Below are positions 19,854-32,628 of a DNA stretch of 32,628 nucleotides, one piece after another. The notes under the pieces were generated by a model that was given only the letters and a program-made list of their open reading frames with translations, did not search any database and had not been told where the DNA came from. The number at the start of each line of letters is the position of its first letter. Position 1 is the stretch's first letter. The position numbers and the translations under genes were made by a program. This stretch comes from Schoenoplectus triqueter (Eukaryota; Streptophyta; Magnoliopsida; Poales; Cyperaceae), in contig CAXKVV010001900.1 in the NCBI GenBank assembly GCA_964058805.1, positions 1 through 32,628 on the forward strand, given 5' to 3'.

Positions 19854-22339
19854 GACATTATTCTAAACAATTTTATTTATTTTGGACTTATTATGTATTG
19901 AAATGAGGCATGAAATGATATAAAACTTAAATAAACTGACTGTAGTACGGTTTTGATGTATTCCTATTCATTCCGTGCGTATATCTTCTAATAAGGAACA
20001 TAATTGTGGGAGAAAATAACATAAAACAATGGATGACATTCTCGCGACTAATTTTATATATTTTCATGATATTATGCGCATTAATGAGGTTAAAAATGAT
20101 ATAAAACTCAGATAAACTAGTAACAGAGATGTTTCAATGTGTTTGTACCCATTTTTGTGCGTATTATGGGTCTTAAAGGAGTTAGTTTGTAATGATAATA
20201 TTATAAACTAATAGAAAACATTATTCTAATCAATTTTGTTTGTTTCGGCATTATTATGCACAGTAATGTGGCACGATATGATATAAAACTTAACTAACTA
20301 TAGTACGGTACTAATGCATTTTATTTGTTTTGTGCTTATTTCTTGTCATGAAGGACTAAATTTGAAGATATAATAATATATTTTCGTGACTTTTATATGC
20401 ATAAATGAGGTCAAACAAAATGTAAAATTCAAATAAAGTAGTGAAAACGATGTTTTAATGTGGTTGTACTTATTTTTATGTGTATTTTGGACCATAAAGG
20501 ATATAGTTTGGAAGAATAACAATCCAAATTAACAGATGACATTATTTCAAATATATATTTTTCTTTTGACAATATTATGTGCAAAAATTAGGAATGAAAT
20601 GATATAGAAATTAAATAGGCTAACTATAGTATGGTTTTAATGCATGCCTATTCATTTCGTGCGAATATCTCGCAATAAAGTAACGAATTACAAGATATAA
20701 TAATATTTCCCAATAAAATATATCATTCCGACGAATTTTATATATTTTCATTATATTAAGTGCATAAATGAGGTTAAAAATACTATACAACTCAGATAAA
20801 CTTGTAGCAGTGATGTTTTGACGTCTTTGTATTCATTTTTGTGTGTATTTTGGGCTTTAAAACACTTAGTTTACGAGCATCACAATACAAACTAATTGAG
20901 GATATTATTTCAACCAATTTTATTTGTTTTGGCATTATTATGTGCAGAAATGAACAATGAAATTATATTGAACTTAAAAGGACTTACTATACTACAGTTT
21001 TAATGCATTTCTCCTCATTTTGTGCGTATTTCTTGTTAGAAAAGACTGAATTTGAAGTGACAACAATATGACCCAATAGGAGACATAATTTAAACTATTT
21101 ATTTTATATTTTCATGATATTACGTGCACAGATGGGGCTAAAAATGACATAAAACACAAATAAACTAGTAACAGTGATGTTTTAATGTGTTTGTATTTAA
21201 TCTTATGTGAATTTCGGGTGTTAGAGGACTTAATTTGCAAACTTAATAATACAAACTAATATAGGATATTATTCCAAATAATTTTATTTATTGTGGCATT
21301 ATTATGTGTAGAAATGAGACATGAAATGATACAAAACTTAAATGGACTACCTATGTATGCTTTTTTTGCGCATTTTTATTCATTATGTGCTTATTTCTTG
21401 TCACAAAAGGCTGAACATGAGGCGACAATAATATACCCAATAGAAAATAACATTTCAACTATTTTTGAATGTTTTGACGATATCCAGAGCACAAATAGGG
21501 CTAAAATGACATAAAAATACAAACAAACTAGATGCTGTGATGGTTTAATGCTGTTGTATTTATTTTATGTGTATTTCGGGTGTTAAATGACTTAATTCGC
21601 AAATATAATAATAAAAACTAATAGAGGATATTATTCCAGCTAATTTTATTTTTATGGCGTTATTATGTGCAGAAATGAGACATGAAATGATATGAAACTT
21701 GAATAGACTAACTATAGTAAGATTGAAATGCATTTTTATTCATGTTATAATAGACCGAATTTGAGGACATAAAAATAAACCCTACAGAAAAACATCATTT
21801 CGACTAATTTTTTTATTTTCCTTTGATAATATTATGGGCACAAATGGGGCTAAAGATCATATAAAACTCGAATGGACTGTAGCAGTGATGTTTTAATTTG
21901 TTTTTTATTTTTTTTTTGTGTATATTTGGGACCTCAAGAGACTTAGTTTGTAAAGATAATAAAATATACTAGTAGGAGACATTATTTCAATTAATTTTAT
22001 TTGTTTTTGCATTAGTATGTGCAGAAATGAGAAATGATATAATGTAAAACTTAAATAGGGTAACTGTAATACGATTTTGATGCATTTCTATTCATTTTGT
22101 ACGAATTTCTTGTCATAGAGGAGTAAATGGGAAGTTATAATAATACAACCCAACAAAATACATCATTTCAACTAATTTTGTATGTTTCATGATATTTTTG
22201 TGCATAAATGAGGCTAAAACTGATATAAAACTCAAATAAATTAGTAACCGAGATGTTTTAATGTGCTTGTCTCAATTTTGTGTGTTTTATCAGGTCCTAA
22301 AGGATTAGTTTGCAAAGATAATTATACAACCTAATAGAG
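19854..22339. repeat. HOR unit 2' (copy B): dimers 1-7
   Basis: Counterpart of 9944-12428, nearly base-for-base, with one extra T in a poly(T) run near 21912 that shifts the offset to 9911. Confidence 0.88.
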
Positions 22340-24467
22340 GACATTATTCTAATCAATTTTTTTTGTTTCGGCATTATTATGCACAGTAATGTGGCACGAT
22401 ATGATATAAAACTTAAATGGACTAACTATAGTACGGTACTAATGCACTTTATTCGTTTCGTGCTTATTTCTTGTCATGAAGGACTAAATTTGAAGATATA
22501 ATAATATATTTTCGTGACTTTTAAATGCATAAATGAGGTAAAAAATAATGTAAAATTCAAATATAGTAGTGAAAATGATGTTTTAATGTGCTAGTTCTTA
22601 TTTTTATGTGTATTTCGGACATTAAAGGATATAGTTTGGAAGAATAACAATCCATATTAACAGAGGACATCATTTCAAATATTTTTTGTTTTTTTTACAT
22701 TATGATGTGCAAAAATTAGGTATGAAATGATATAAAAATTAAATAGGCTAACTATAGTATGGTTTTAATGCATTCCTATTCATTTCGTGCGTATATCTCG
22801 CAATAAAGTAACAAATTACAAGATATAATAATATTTCCCAATAAAATATATCATTCCGACGAATTTTATATATTTTCATAACATTAAGTGCATAAATGAG
22901 GTTAAAAATACTATACAACTCAGATAAACTAGTAGCAGTGATGTTTTGACGTCTTTGTATTCATATTTGTGTGTATTTCGGGCTCTAAAACACTTAGTTT
23001 ACGATAATCACAATTTAATCTAATTGAGGATATTATTTCAAACAATTTTATTTATTTTGGCATTATTATGTGCAGAAATGAACAATGAAATTATATTGAA
23101 CTTAAAAGGACTTACTATACTACGGTTTTAATGCATTTCTCCTCATTTTGTGCGTATTTCTTGTTAGAAAAGACTGAATTTGAAGTGACAACAATATGAC
23201 CCAATAGGAGACATAATTTAAACAATTTTTTTATATTTTCATGATATTACGTGCACAGATGGGGCTAAAAATGACATAAAACACAAATAAACTAGTAACA
23301 ATGATGTTTTAATGTGTTTGTATTTAATCTTATGTGTATTTCGGGTGTTAGAGGACTTAATTTGCAAACTTAATAATAAAAACTAATATAGGATATTATT
23401 CCATCCAATTTTATTTATTTTGGCATTATTATGTGTAGAAATGAGACAAGAAATGATACAAAACTTAAATGGACTACCTATGTATGTTTTTTTAGCGCAT
23501 TTTTATTCATTACGAGCTTATTTCTTGTCATAAAAGGCTGAACATGAGGCGATAATAATATACCCAATAGAAAATAACATTTCAACTATTTTTGAATGTT
23601 TTGACGATATCCAGAGCACAAATAGGGCTAAAAATGACAGAAAAATACAAACAAACTAGATGCTGTGATGTTTTAATGCTGTTGTATTTATTTTATGTGT
23701 ATTTCGGGTGTTAAATGACTTAATTCGCAAATATAATAATAAAAACTAATAGAGGATATTATTCCAGCTAATTTTATTTTTATGGCGTTATTATGTGCAG
23801 AAATGAGACATGAAATGATATGAAACTTGAATAGACTAACTATAGTAAGATTGAAATGCATTTTTATTCATGTTATAATAGACCGAATTTGAGGACATAA
23901 AAATAAACCCTACAGAAAAACATCATTTCGACTAATTTTTTTATTTTCCTTTGATAATATTATGGGCACAAATGGGGCTAAAGATCATATAAAACTCGAA
24001 TGGACTGTAGCAGTGATGTTTTAATTTGTTTTTTATTTTTTTTTGTGTATATTTGGGACCTCAAGAGACTTAGTTTGTAAAGATAATAAAATATACTAGT
24101 AGGAGACATTATTTCAATTAATTTTATTTGTTTTGGCATTAGTATGTGCAGAAATGAGAAATGATATAATGTAAAACTTAAATAGGCTAACTGTAATACG
24201 ATTTTGATGCATTTCTATTCATTTTGTACGTATTTCTTGTCATAAAGGAGTAAATTTGAAGTGATAACAATACAACCAAACATAATACATCATTTCAACT
24301 AATTTTAAATGTTTCATGATATTTTTGTGCATAAATGAGGCTAAAAATGATATAAAACTCAAATAAATTAGTAACCGAGATGTTTTAATGTGCTTGTCTC
24401 AATTTTGTGTTTTTTTTCAGGTCTTAAAGGATTTAGTTTGCAAAGATAATTATACAACCTAATAGAG
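22340..24467. repeat. HOR unit 3' (copy B): lacks type 1, carries conversion-like patch
   Basis: Counterpart of 12429-14558 and shares the missing type 1 dimer, so that loss predates the block duplication. It differs from copy A mainly in a cluster of substitutions at 23082-23245. Confidence 0.88.
23082..23245. other. Conversion-like patch in copy B
   Basis: Within this minimum tract copy B departs from its direct counterpart (about 13171-13335) at around a dozen sites, but matches the type 4 dimer of unit 4 in copy A (about 15656-15819). Examples are AATGAACAATG instead of AATGAGGAATG, TTTCTCCTCATT instead of TTTCTACACATT, GGAGACATAATTTAAACAAT instead of GGAGACGTAATTTAAACTAT, and CATGATATTAC instead of CATGACATTAC. 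Both flanks (ATTTTATTTATTTTGG left, AGTAACAATGATG right) keep the local copy-A state. Confidence 0.8.
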
Positions 24468-27400
24468 GACGTTATTCTAATCAATTATTTTGGAGTTATT
24501 ATGTATGGAAATGAGGCATGAAATGATATAAAACTTAAATAAACTGACTGTAGTACGGTTTTGATGTATTCCTATTCATTCCGTGCTTATATCTTCTAAT
24601 TAGGAACATAATTGTGAGAGAAAATAACATAAAACAATGGATGACATTCTCGCGACTAATTTTGTATATTTTAATGATATTATGCGCATTAATGAGGTTA
24701 AAAATGATATAAAACTCAGATAAACTAGTAACAGAGATGTTTTAATGTGTTTGTACCCATTTTTGTGCGTATTATGTGTCTTAAAGGAGTTAGTTTGTAA
24801 TTATTATAATATAAACTAATAGAGAACATTATTCGAATCATTTTTATTTGTTTCGGCATTATTATACACAGTAATGTGGCACGATATGATATAAACTTAA
24901 ATGGACTAACTATAGTACGGTACTAATGTATTTTATTCGTTTCGTGCTTATTTCTTGTCATGAAGGACTAAATTTGAAGATATAATAATATATTTTGGTG
25001 ACTTTTATATGCATAAATGAGGTCAAAAATAATGTAAAATTCAAATAAAGTAGTGAAAATGATGTTTTAATGTGCTTGTTCTTATTTTTATGTGTATTTC
25101 GGATCTTAAAGGATATTGTTTGGAAGAATAACAATCCAAATTAACAGAGGACATTATTTCAAATATTTTTTTTTGTTTAGACATTATTATGTCAAAACAT
25201 TAGGTATGAAATGATATAAAAATTAAATAGGCTAACTATAGTTTGGTTTTAATGCATTCCTATTGATTTTGTGCGTATATCTCGCAATAAAGTAATGAAT
25301 TACAAGATATAATAATATTTCCCAATAAAATATATCATTCCAACGAATTTTATATATTTTCATAATATTAAATGAATAAATGAGGTTAAAAATACTATAC
25401 AACTCAGATAAACTAGTAGCAGTGATGTTTTGACGTGTTTGTATTCATTTTTGTGTGTATTTCGGTCTCTAAAACACTTAGTTTACGAGCATCACAATAC
25501 AATCTAATTGAGGATATTATTTCAACCAATTTTATTTGTTTTGGCATTATTATGTGCAGAAATGAACAATGAAATTATATTGAACTTAAAAGGACTTACT
25601 ATACTACGGTTTTAATGCATTTCTCCTCATTTTGTGCGTATTTCTTGTTAGAAAAGACTGAATTTGAAGTGACAACAATATGACCCAATAGGAGACATAA
25701 TTTAAACTATTTTTTTTATATTTTCATGATATTACGTGCACAGATGGGGCTAAAAATGACATAAAACACAAATAAACTAGTAACAGTGATGTTTTAATGT
25801 GTTTGTTTTTAATCTTATGTGTATTTCGGATGTTAGAGGACTTAATTTGCAAACTTAATAATACAAACTAATTTTGGATATTATTCCAACCAATTTTATT
25901 TATTTTGGCATTATTATGTGTAGAAATGAGACATGAAATGATACAAAACTTAAATGGACTACCTATGTATGCTTTTTTAGCGCATTTTTAATCATTATGT
26001 GCTTATTTCTTGTCATAAAAGGCTGAACATGAAGCGACAATAATATACCCAATAGAAAATAATATTTCAACTATTTTTGTATATTTTGATGATTTCAAGA
26101 GCATAAATAGGGCAAAAAATGACATAAAAATACAAACAAACTAGATGCAGTGATGTTTTAATGCGTTTGTATTTATTTTATGTGTATTTCGGGTGTTAAA
26201 TGACTTAATTCGTGAATATATTAATAAAAACTAATATAGGATATTATTCCAGCTAATTTTATTTCTTATGGCGTGATTATGTGCAGAAATGAGACATGAA
26301 ATGATATGAAACTTAAATGGACTAACTATAATATGATTGAAATGCATTTCTTTCATTTTTTAGCGCATTTTTATTCATTATGTGCTTATTTCTTGTCATA
26401 AAAGGCTGAACATGAGGCGACAACAATATACCCAATAGAAAATAATATTTCAACTAATTTTGTATCTTTTGATGGAATCAAGAGCATAAATAGGGCTAAA
26501 AATGACATAAAAATACGAATAAAGTAGATGCAGTGATGTTTTAAAGTGTTTGTATTTATTTTATGTGTATTTCGGGTGTTAAATGACTTTATTCACAAAT
26601 ATAATAATAAAAACTAATAGAGGATATTATTCCAGCTAATTTTATTTCTTATGGCGTGATTATGTGCAGAAATGAGACATGAAATGATATGAAACTTAAA
26701 TGGACTAACTATAATATGATTGAAATGCATTTCTTTCATTTTTTTAGCGCATTTTTATTCCTTACGTGCTTATTTCTTGTCATAAAAGGCTGAACATGAG
26801 GCGACAACAATATACCCAATAGAAAATAATATTTCAACTAATTTTGTATGTTTTGATGAAATAAAGAGCATAAATAGGGCTAAAAATGACATAAAAATAT
26901 AAATAAAGTAGATGCAGTGATGTTTTAATGTGTTTGTATTCATTTTATGTGTATTTCGGGTGTTAAATGACTTAATTCGTAAATATAATAATAAAAAGTA
27001 ATAGAGGATATTATTCCAGATAATTTTATTTCTTATGACGTTATTATGTGCAGAAATGAGATATGAAATGATATGAAACTTAAATGGACTAACTATAGTA
27101 TGATTGAAATGCATTTTTATTCATGCTGTGTATGTTTCATGTAATAATAGACCGAATAGGAAGACATAAAAATAAACCCTACAGAAAAACATCATTCCGA
27201 CTATTTTTTTTTATTTTCCTTTGATAATATTATGGGCACAAATGGGGCTATAGATCATATTAAACTCGAATAGACTGTAGCAGTGATGTTTTAATATGTT
27301 TGTATTTATTTTTGTGTATATTTCGGACCTCAAGAGACTTAGTTTGTAAAGATAATAAAATATACTAGTAGGAGATATTATTTCAATTAATTTTATTTGT

Positions 27401-27736
27401 TTTGGCATTAGTATGTGCAGAAATGAGAAATGATATAATGTAAAACTTAAATAGGCTAACTGTAATACGATTTTGATGCATTTCTATTCATTTTGTACGT
27501 ATTTCTTGTCATAAAGGAGTAAATTTGAAGTGATAACAATACAACCAAACATAATACATCATTTCAACTAATTTTAAATGTTTCATGATATTTTTGTGCA
27601 TAAATGAGGCTAAAAATGATATAAAACTCAAATAAATTAGTAACCGAGATGTTTTAATGTGCTTGTCTCAATTTTGTGTTTTTTTTCAGGTCTTAAAGGA
27701 TTTAGTTTACAAAGATCATTATACAACCTAATAGAG
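24468..27736. repeat. HOR unit 4' (copy B): nine dimers, intact end
   Basis: Counterpart of unit 4 without the truncation: types 1, 2, 3, 4, 5, 5b, 5c, 6, 7 in about 3.27 kb. The last markers are 27285 (type 6) and 27648 (type 7). It shows what the right end of the duplicated block looked like before duplication. Confidence 0.85.
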
Positions 27737-30230
27737 GACATTATTCTAATCAATTTTATATATTTTGGACTTATTATATATGAAAATGAGGCATGGAATG
27801 ATATAAAACTTAAATAAACTGACTGTAGTACGGTTTTGATGTATTCCTATTCATTCCGTGCGTATATCTTGTAATAAGGAACATAATTGTGGGAGAAAAT
27901 AACATAAAACAATGGATGAATTTCTCACGACTAATTTTATACATTTTCATGATATTATGCGCATTAATGAGGTTAAAAATGATATAAAACTCAGATAAAC
28001 TAGTAACAGAGATGTTTTAATGTGTTTGTACCCATTTTTGTGCGTATTATGGGTCTTAAAGGAGTTAGTTTGTAATGATAATAATATAAACTAATAGAGA
28101 ACATTATTCTAATCAAATTTTTTTGTTTCGGCATTATTATGCACAGTAGTGTGGCAGGATATGATATAAACTTAAATGGACTAACTATAGTACGGTACTA
28201 ATGCACTTTATTCATTTTGTGCTTATTTCATGTCATGAAGGACTAAATTTGAAGATATAATAATATATTTTCGTGACTTTTAAATGCATAAATGAGGTAA
28301 AAAATAATGTAAAATTCAAATAAAGTAGTGAAAATGATGTTTTAATGTGCTAGTTCTTATTTTTATGTGTATTTCGGACCTTAAAGGATATAGTTTGGAA
28401 GAATAACAATCCAAATTAACAGAGGACAACATTTCAAATATTTTTTGTTTTTTTTACATTATTATGTGCAAATATTAGGTATGAAATGATATAAAAATTA
28501 AATAGGCTAACTATAGTATGGTCTTAATGCATTCCTATTCATTTCATGCGTATATCTCGCAATAAATTAACGAATTACAAGATATAATAATATTTCCCAA
28601 TAAAATATATCATTCCGACGAATTTTATATATTTTCATAATTTTAAGTGCATAAATGAGGTTAAAAATACTATACAACTCAGATAAACTAGTAGCAGTGA
28701 TGTTTTGACGTCTTTGTATTCATTTTTGTGTGTATTTCGGGCTCTAAAACACATAGTTTACGAGCATCACAATATAATCAAATTGAGGATATTATTTCAA
28801 ACAATTTTATTTGTTTTGGCATTATTATGTGCAGAAATGAGGAATGAAATTATATTGAACTTAAAAGGACTTACTATACTACGGTTTTAATGCATTTCTA
28901 CACATTTTGTGCGTATTTCTTGTTAGAAAAGACTGAATTTGAAGTAACAACAATATAACCCAATAGGAGACGTAATTTAAACTATTTTTTTATATTTTCA
29001 TGACATTTTGTGCACAGATGGGGCTAAAAATGACATAAAACACAAATAAACTAGTAACATTGATGTTTTAATGTGTTTGTATTATAATCTTATGTGTATT
29101 TCGGGTGCTAGAGGACTTAATTTGCAAACTTAATAATAAAAACTAATATAGGATATTATTCCATCCAATTTTATTTATTTTGGCATTATTATGTGTAGAA
29201 ATGATACAAAACTTAAATGGACTACCTATGTATGTTTTCTTAGCGCATTTTTATTCATTATGTGCTTATTTCTTGTCATAAAAGGCCGAACATGAAGCGA
29301 CAATAATATACCCAATAGAAAATAACATTTCAACTATTTTTGTATGTTTTGATGATATCAAGAGCATAAATAGGGCTAAAAATGTCATTAAAAAACAAAT
29401 AAACTAGATGTAGTGATGTTTTAATGCGTTTGTATTTATTTTATGTGTATTTTGGGTGTTAAATGACATAATTCACAAATATAATAATAAAAACCAATAG
29501 AGGATATTATTCCAGCTAATTTGTTTCTTATGGCCTTATTATGTGCAGAAATGACACATGAAATGATATGAAACTTAAATGGACTAACTATAGTATGATT
29601 GAAATGCATTTTTATTCATGTTGTGTATGTTTCATGTTATAATAGACCGAATTTGAAGACATAAAAATAAACCCAACAGAAAAACATCATTCCGACTAAT
29701 TTTTTTATTTTCCTTTGATAATATTATGGGCACAAATGGGGCAAAAGATCATATAAAACTCGAATAGACTGTAGCAGTGATATTTTAATATGTTTGTATT
29801 TATTTTTGTGTATATTTTGGACCTCAAGAGACTTAGTTTGCAAATATAATAAAATATACTAGTAGGAGACATTATTTCAATTAATTTTATTTGTTTTGGC
29901 ATTAGTATGTGCAGAAATGAGAAATGATATAATGTAAAATTTAAAAAGGCTAATTGTAATACGATTTTGATGCATTTCTATTCATTTTGTACGTATTTCT
30001 TGTCATAAAGGAGTAAATTTGAAGTGATAACAATATAACCCAACATAATACATCATTTCAACTAATTTTAAATGTTTCATGATATTTTTGTGCATAAATG
30101 AGGCTAAAACTGATATAAAATTCAAATAAATTAGTAACCGAGATGTTTTAATGTGCTTGTCTCAATTTTGTGTGTTTTTTCAGGTCTTAAAGGATTTAGT
30201 TTGCAAAGATAATTATACAACCTAATAGAG
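27737..30230. repeat. HOR unit 5: dimers 1-7, outside the duplicated block
   Basis: Complete unit of about 2.49 kb with markers at 28011, 28336, 28699, 29062, 29415, 29779 and 30142. It differs from all units in the blocks by many substitutions. Its type 3/4 region resembles 13141-13345 (GAGGAATG, TTTCTACACATT, CATGACATT), giving an outgroup state for the conversion-like patch. Confidence 0.88.
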
Positions 30231-32578
30231 GACGTTATTCTGATCAATTATTTTGGATTTATTATGTATTGAAATGAGACATGAAATGATATAAAACTTA
30301 AATAATCTGACTGTAGTACGGTTTTGATGTATTCCTATTCATTCCGTGCTTATATCTTCTAATTAGGAACATAATTGTGAGAGAAAATAACATAAAACAA
30401 TGGATGACATTCTCGCGACTAATTTTGTACCCATTTTTGTGCGTATTATGTGTCTTAAAGGAGTTAGTTTGTAATTATTATAATATAAACTAATAGAGAA
30501 CATTATTCGAATCAATTTTATTTGTTTCGGCATTATTATACACAGTAATGTGGCACGATATGATATAAACTTAAATGGACTAACTATAGTACGGTACTAA
30601 TGTATTTTATTCGTTTCGTGCTTATTTCTTGTGATGAAGGACTAAATTTGAAGATATAATAATATATTTTCGTGACTTTTAGATGCATAAACGATATTTT
30701 AATGTGGTTGTTCTTATTTTTATGTGTATTTCGGACCTTATAGGATATAGTTTGGATGAATAACAATCCAAATTAACAGAGGACGTTGTTTCAAATATTT
30801 TTTTTTTGTTTTGACATTATTAGGTATGAAATGATATAAAAATTAAATAGGCTAGCTATAGTTTGGTTTTAATGCATTCCTATTGATTTTGTGCGTATAT
30901 CTCACAATAAAGTTACGAATTACAAGATATAATAATATTTCCCAATAAAATATATCATTCCAACGAATTTTATATATTTTCATAATATTAAATGAATAAA
31001 TGAGGTTAAAAATACTATACAACTCAGATAAACTAGTAGCAGTGATGTTTTGACGTGTTTGTATTCATTTTTGTGTGTATTTCGGTCTCTAAAACACTTA
31101 GTTTACGAGCATCACAATACAATCTAATTGAGGATATTATTTCAACCAATTTTATTTGTTTTGGCATTATTATGTGCAGAAATGAGGAATGAAATTATAT
31201 CGAACTTAAAAGGACTTACTATACTACGGTTTTAATGCATTTCTACTCATTTTGTGCGTATTTCTTGTTAGAAAAGACTGCATTTGAAGTGACAACAATA
31301 TGACCCAATCGGAGACCTAATTTAAAATATTTTTTTATATTTTCATTATATTTTGTGCACAGATGGGGCTAAAAATGACATAAAACACAAATAAACTAGT
31401 AACAGTGATGTTTTAATGTGTTTGTATTATAATCTTAAGTGTATATCGGGTGTTAGAGGACTTACTTTGCAAACTTAATAATACAAACTAATATAGGATA
31501 TTATTCCAACCAATTTTATTTATTGTGTCATTATTATGTGTAGAAATGAGACATGAAATGATACAAAACTTAAATGGACTACCTATGTATGCTTTTTTAG
31601 CGCATTTTTATTCATTATGTGCTTATTTCTTGTCAAAAAAGGCTGAACATGAAGCGACAATAATATACCCAATAGAAAATAATATTTCAACTATTTTTGT
31701 ATATTTTGATGATTTCAAGAGCATAAATAGGGCAAAAAATGACATAAAAATACAAACAAACTAGATGCAGTGATGTTTTAATGCGTTTGTATTTATTTTA
31801 TGTGTATTTCGGGTGTTAAATGACTTAATTCGTGAATATATTAATAAAAACTAATATAGGATATTATTCTAGCTAATTTTATTTCTTATGGGGTTATTAT
31901 GTGCAGAAATGAGACATGAAATGATGTGAAACATAAATGGACTAACTATAGTATGATTGAAATACATTTTTATTCATGTTGTGTATGTTTCATGTTATAA
32001 TAGATCGAATAAGAAGATATAAAAATAAACCCGACAGAAAAACATCATTCCGACTAATTTTTTTATTTTCCGTTGATTATATTATGGGCACAATTGGGGC
32101 TAAAGATCATATAAAACTCGAATAACTGTAGCAGTTATGTTTTAATTTGTTTGTATTTATTTTTGTGTATATTTCGGACCTCAAGAGACTTAGTTTGTAA
32201 AGATAATAAAATATACTAGTAGGAGACATTATTTCAATTAATTTTATTTGTTTTGGCATTAGTATGCGCAGAAATGAGAAAAGATATAATGTAAAACTTG
32301 AATAGGCTAACTGTAATACGATTTTGAAGCATTTCTATTCATTTTGTACGTATTTCTTGTCATAAAGGAGTAAATTTGTCGCTATAACCCAACAGAATAC
32401 ACCATTTCAACTAATTTTATATGTTTCATGATATTTTGTGCATAAATGAGGCTAAAACTGATATGAAAGTCAAATAAATTAGTAACCGAGATGTTTTAAT
32501 GTGCTTGTCTCAATTTTGTGTGTTTTTTCAGGTCTTAAAGGATTTAGTTTGTAAGTATAATTATTCAAGCTAATAGAG
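30231..32578. repeat. HOR unit 6: dimers 1-7 with two deletions
   Basis: Order 1-7 is kept but the unit is short (2348 bp). Type 1 has lost 89 bp and its half-B marker at 30423-30429, and type 2 has lost about 45 bp ending at the marker at 30693. Remaining markers are at 31044, 31407, 31772, about 32135 and 32490. Confidence 0.85.
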
Positions 32579-32628
32579 GACATTATTCTAATCAATTTTA
32601 TTTATTTTGGACTTATTATGTATTGAAA
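32579..32628. repeat. Start of a further type 1 dimer
   Basis: The window ends inside half A of another type 1 dimer (GACATTATTCTAATCAATTT...TGTATTGAAA), so the array continues beyond the right edge. Confidence 0.9.

Larger units (their letters stand above)
17383..27293. repeat. 9.91-kb block, copy B
   Basis: Right member of the duplication. It begins abruptly with ATATTGAAATGAGGCATG, matching 7473, directly after the type 6 sequence GATGTTTTAAT of copy A. Its right end runs on without a break into the rest of dimer 6 and dimer 7 at 27294, so the right flank keeps the ancestral arrangement. Small differences from copy A include 7716 A/17626 T, C8461/T18371, C9185/T19095 and the patch at 23082-23245. 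Confidence 0.93.
7377..32628. repeat. Satellite array, ~182-bp monomers in ~363-bp A/B dimers
   Basis: About 25.3 kb of uninterrupted head-to-tail satellite running off the right end. The left edge is sharp: similarity starts at TTTTCAGGTCTTAAAGG (about 7377), mid-dimer. Each dimer has half A (GACATTATT...ATTATGTGCAGAAATGAG...GGTTTTAATGCATT...GTGCGTATTTCTTGTCATAAAGG) and half B (GACAT...TGCATAAATGAGG...GTGATGTTTTAATGTG...TGTGTATTTCGG). A and B align along their length but are clearly diverged. I count 70 copies of the half-B marker GATGTTTTA or its variants, plus one deleted in the tail. No transposon or gene interrupts the array, and monomer size fits plant centromeric or heterochromatic satellites. 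Confidence 0.95.

Noticed and set aside
7377..32628. CRISPR-like array
   Set aside because: Repeats are about 182 bp with no short constant repeat separated by unique spacers, and the flanks are plant retrotransposon DNA.
7377..32628. Telomeric or rDNA spacer repeat
   Set aside because: No TTTAGGG runs and no rRNA-like or promoter-like sequence were seen in the array.

Overview
The window holds no convincing protein-coding or RNA gene. It is strongly AT-rich and looks like nuclear DNA of a flowering plant, probably a dicot. The support for this is one LTR followed by a primer-binding site resembling the plant initiator-tRNA(Met) type (TGATATCAGAGC against the usual TGGTATCAGAGC), a TGTCACGCCCC terminus common in plant LTR elements, and a long array of about 182-bp satellite monomers, a size usual for plant centromeric or heterochromatic satellites. 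I cannot name the species.

Left part (1-7376): non-coding, decayed transposon debris. In order it holds an unassigned AT-rich stretch; a minus-strand copia-like LTR remnant (about 908-1964) with its own TATA box and a degenerate 20-bp GTTATAAC minisatellite in its U3; a plus-strand copia-like LTR (about 2326-2826) with TATA box and primer-binding site; 1.4 kb of non-coding leader-like DNA; the start of a different LTR-like element (4237 onward) rich in hairpins; a 3 x 29-bp repeat; a diverged 252-bp tandem duplication; a T-rich low-complexity tract; and an AT-rich stretch with three diverged repeats. No gag, pol or integrase reading frame survives.

Right part (about 7377-32628, running off the end): one uninterrupted satellite array with four nested levels. 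(1) A monomer of about 182 bp. (2) A dimer of about 363 bp made of two clearly diverged halves, A and B. (3) A higher-order repeat (HOR) of seven recognisable dimer types in fixed order 1-7, about 2.51 kb (14 monomers). (4) A recent direct duplication of a 9.91-kb block containing about four HOR units: copy A 7473-17382 and copy B 17383-27293 are nearly identical, while the HOR units inside each copy differ much more from one another.

The array records how it evolved. It shows an out-of-register block junction with 4-bp microhomology at 17383, an in-register loss of one dimer near 12429, a local expansion of hybrid type-5 dimers (16330-17096), a conversion-like patch confined to copy B (23082-23245) that matches a paralogous dimer about 7.4 kb away in copy A, and short microhomology deletions in the tail (30423 and 30690). 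Nothing acts as an operon or pathway. The interest is structural: a plant satellite HOR with evidence of its mutational mechanisms. Centromere function is possible but not shown by sequence.
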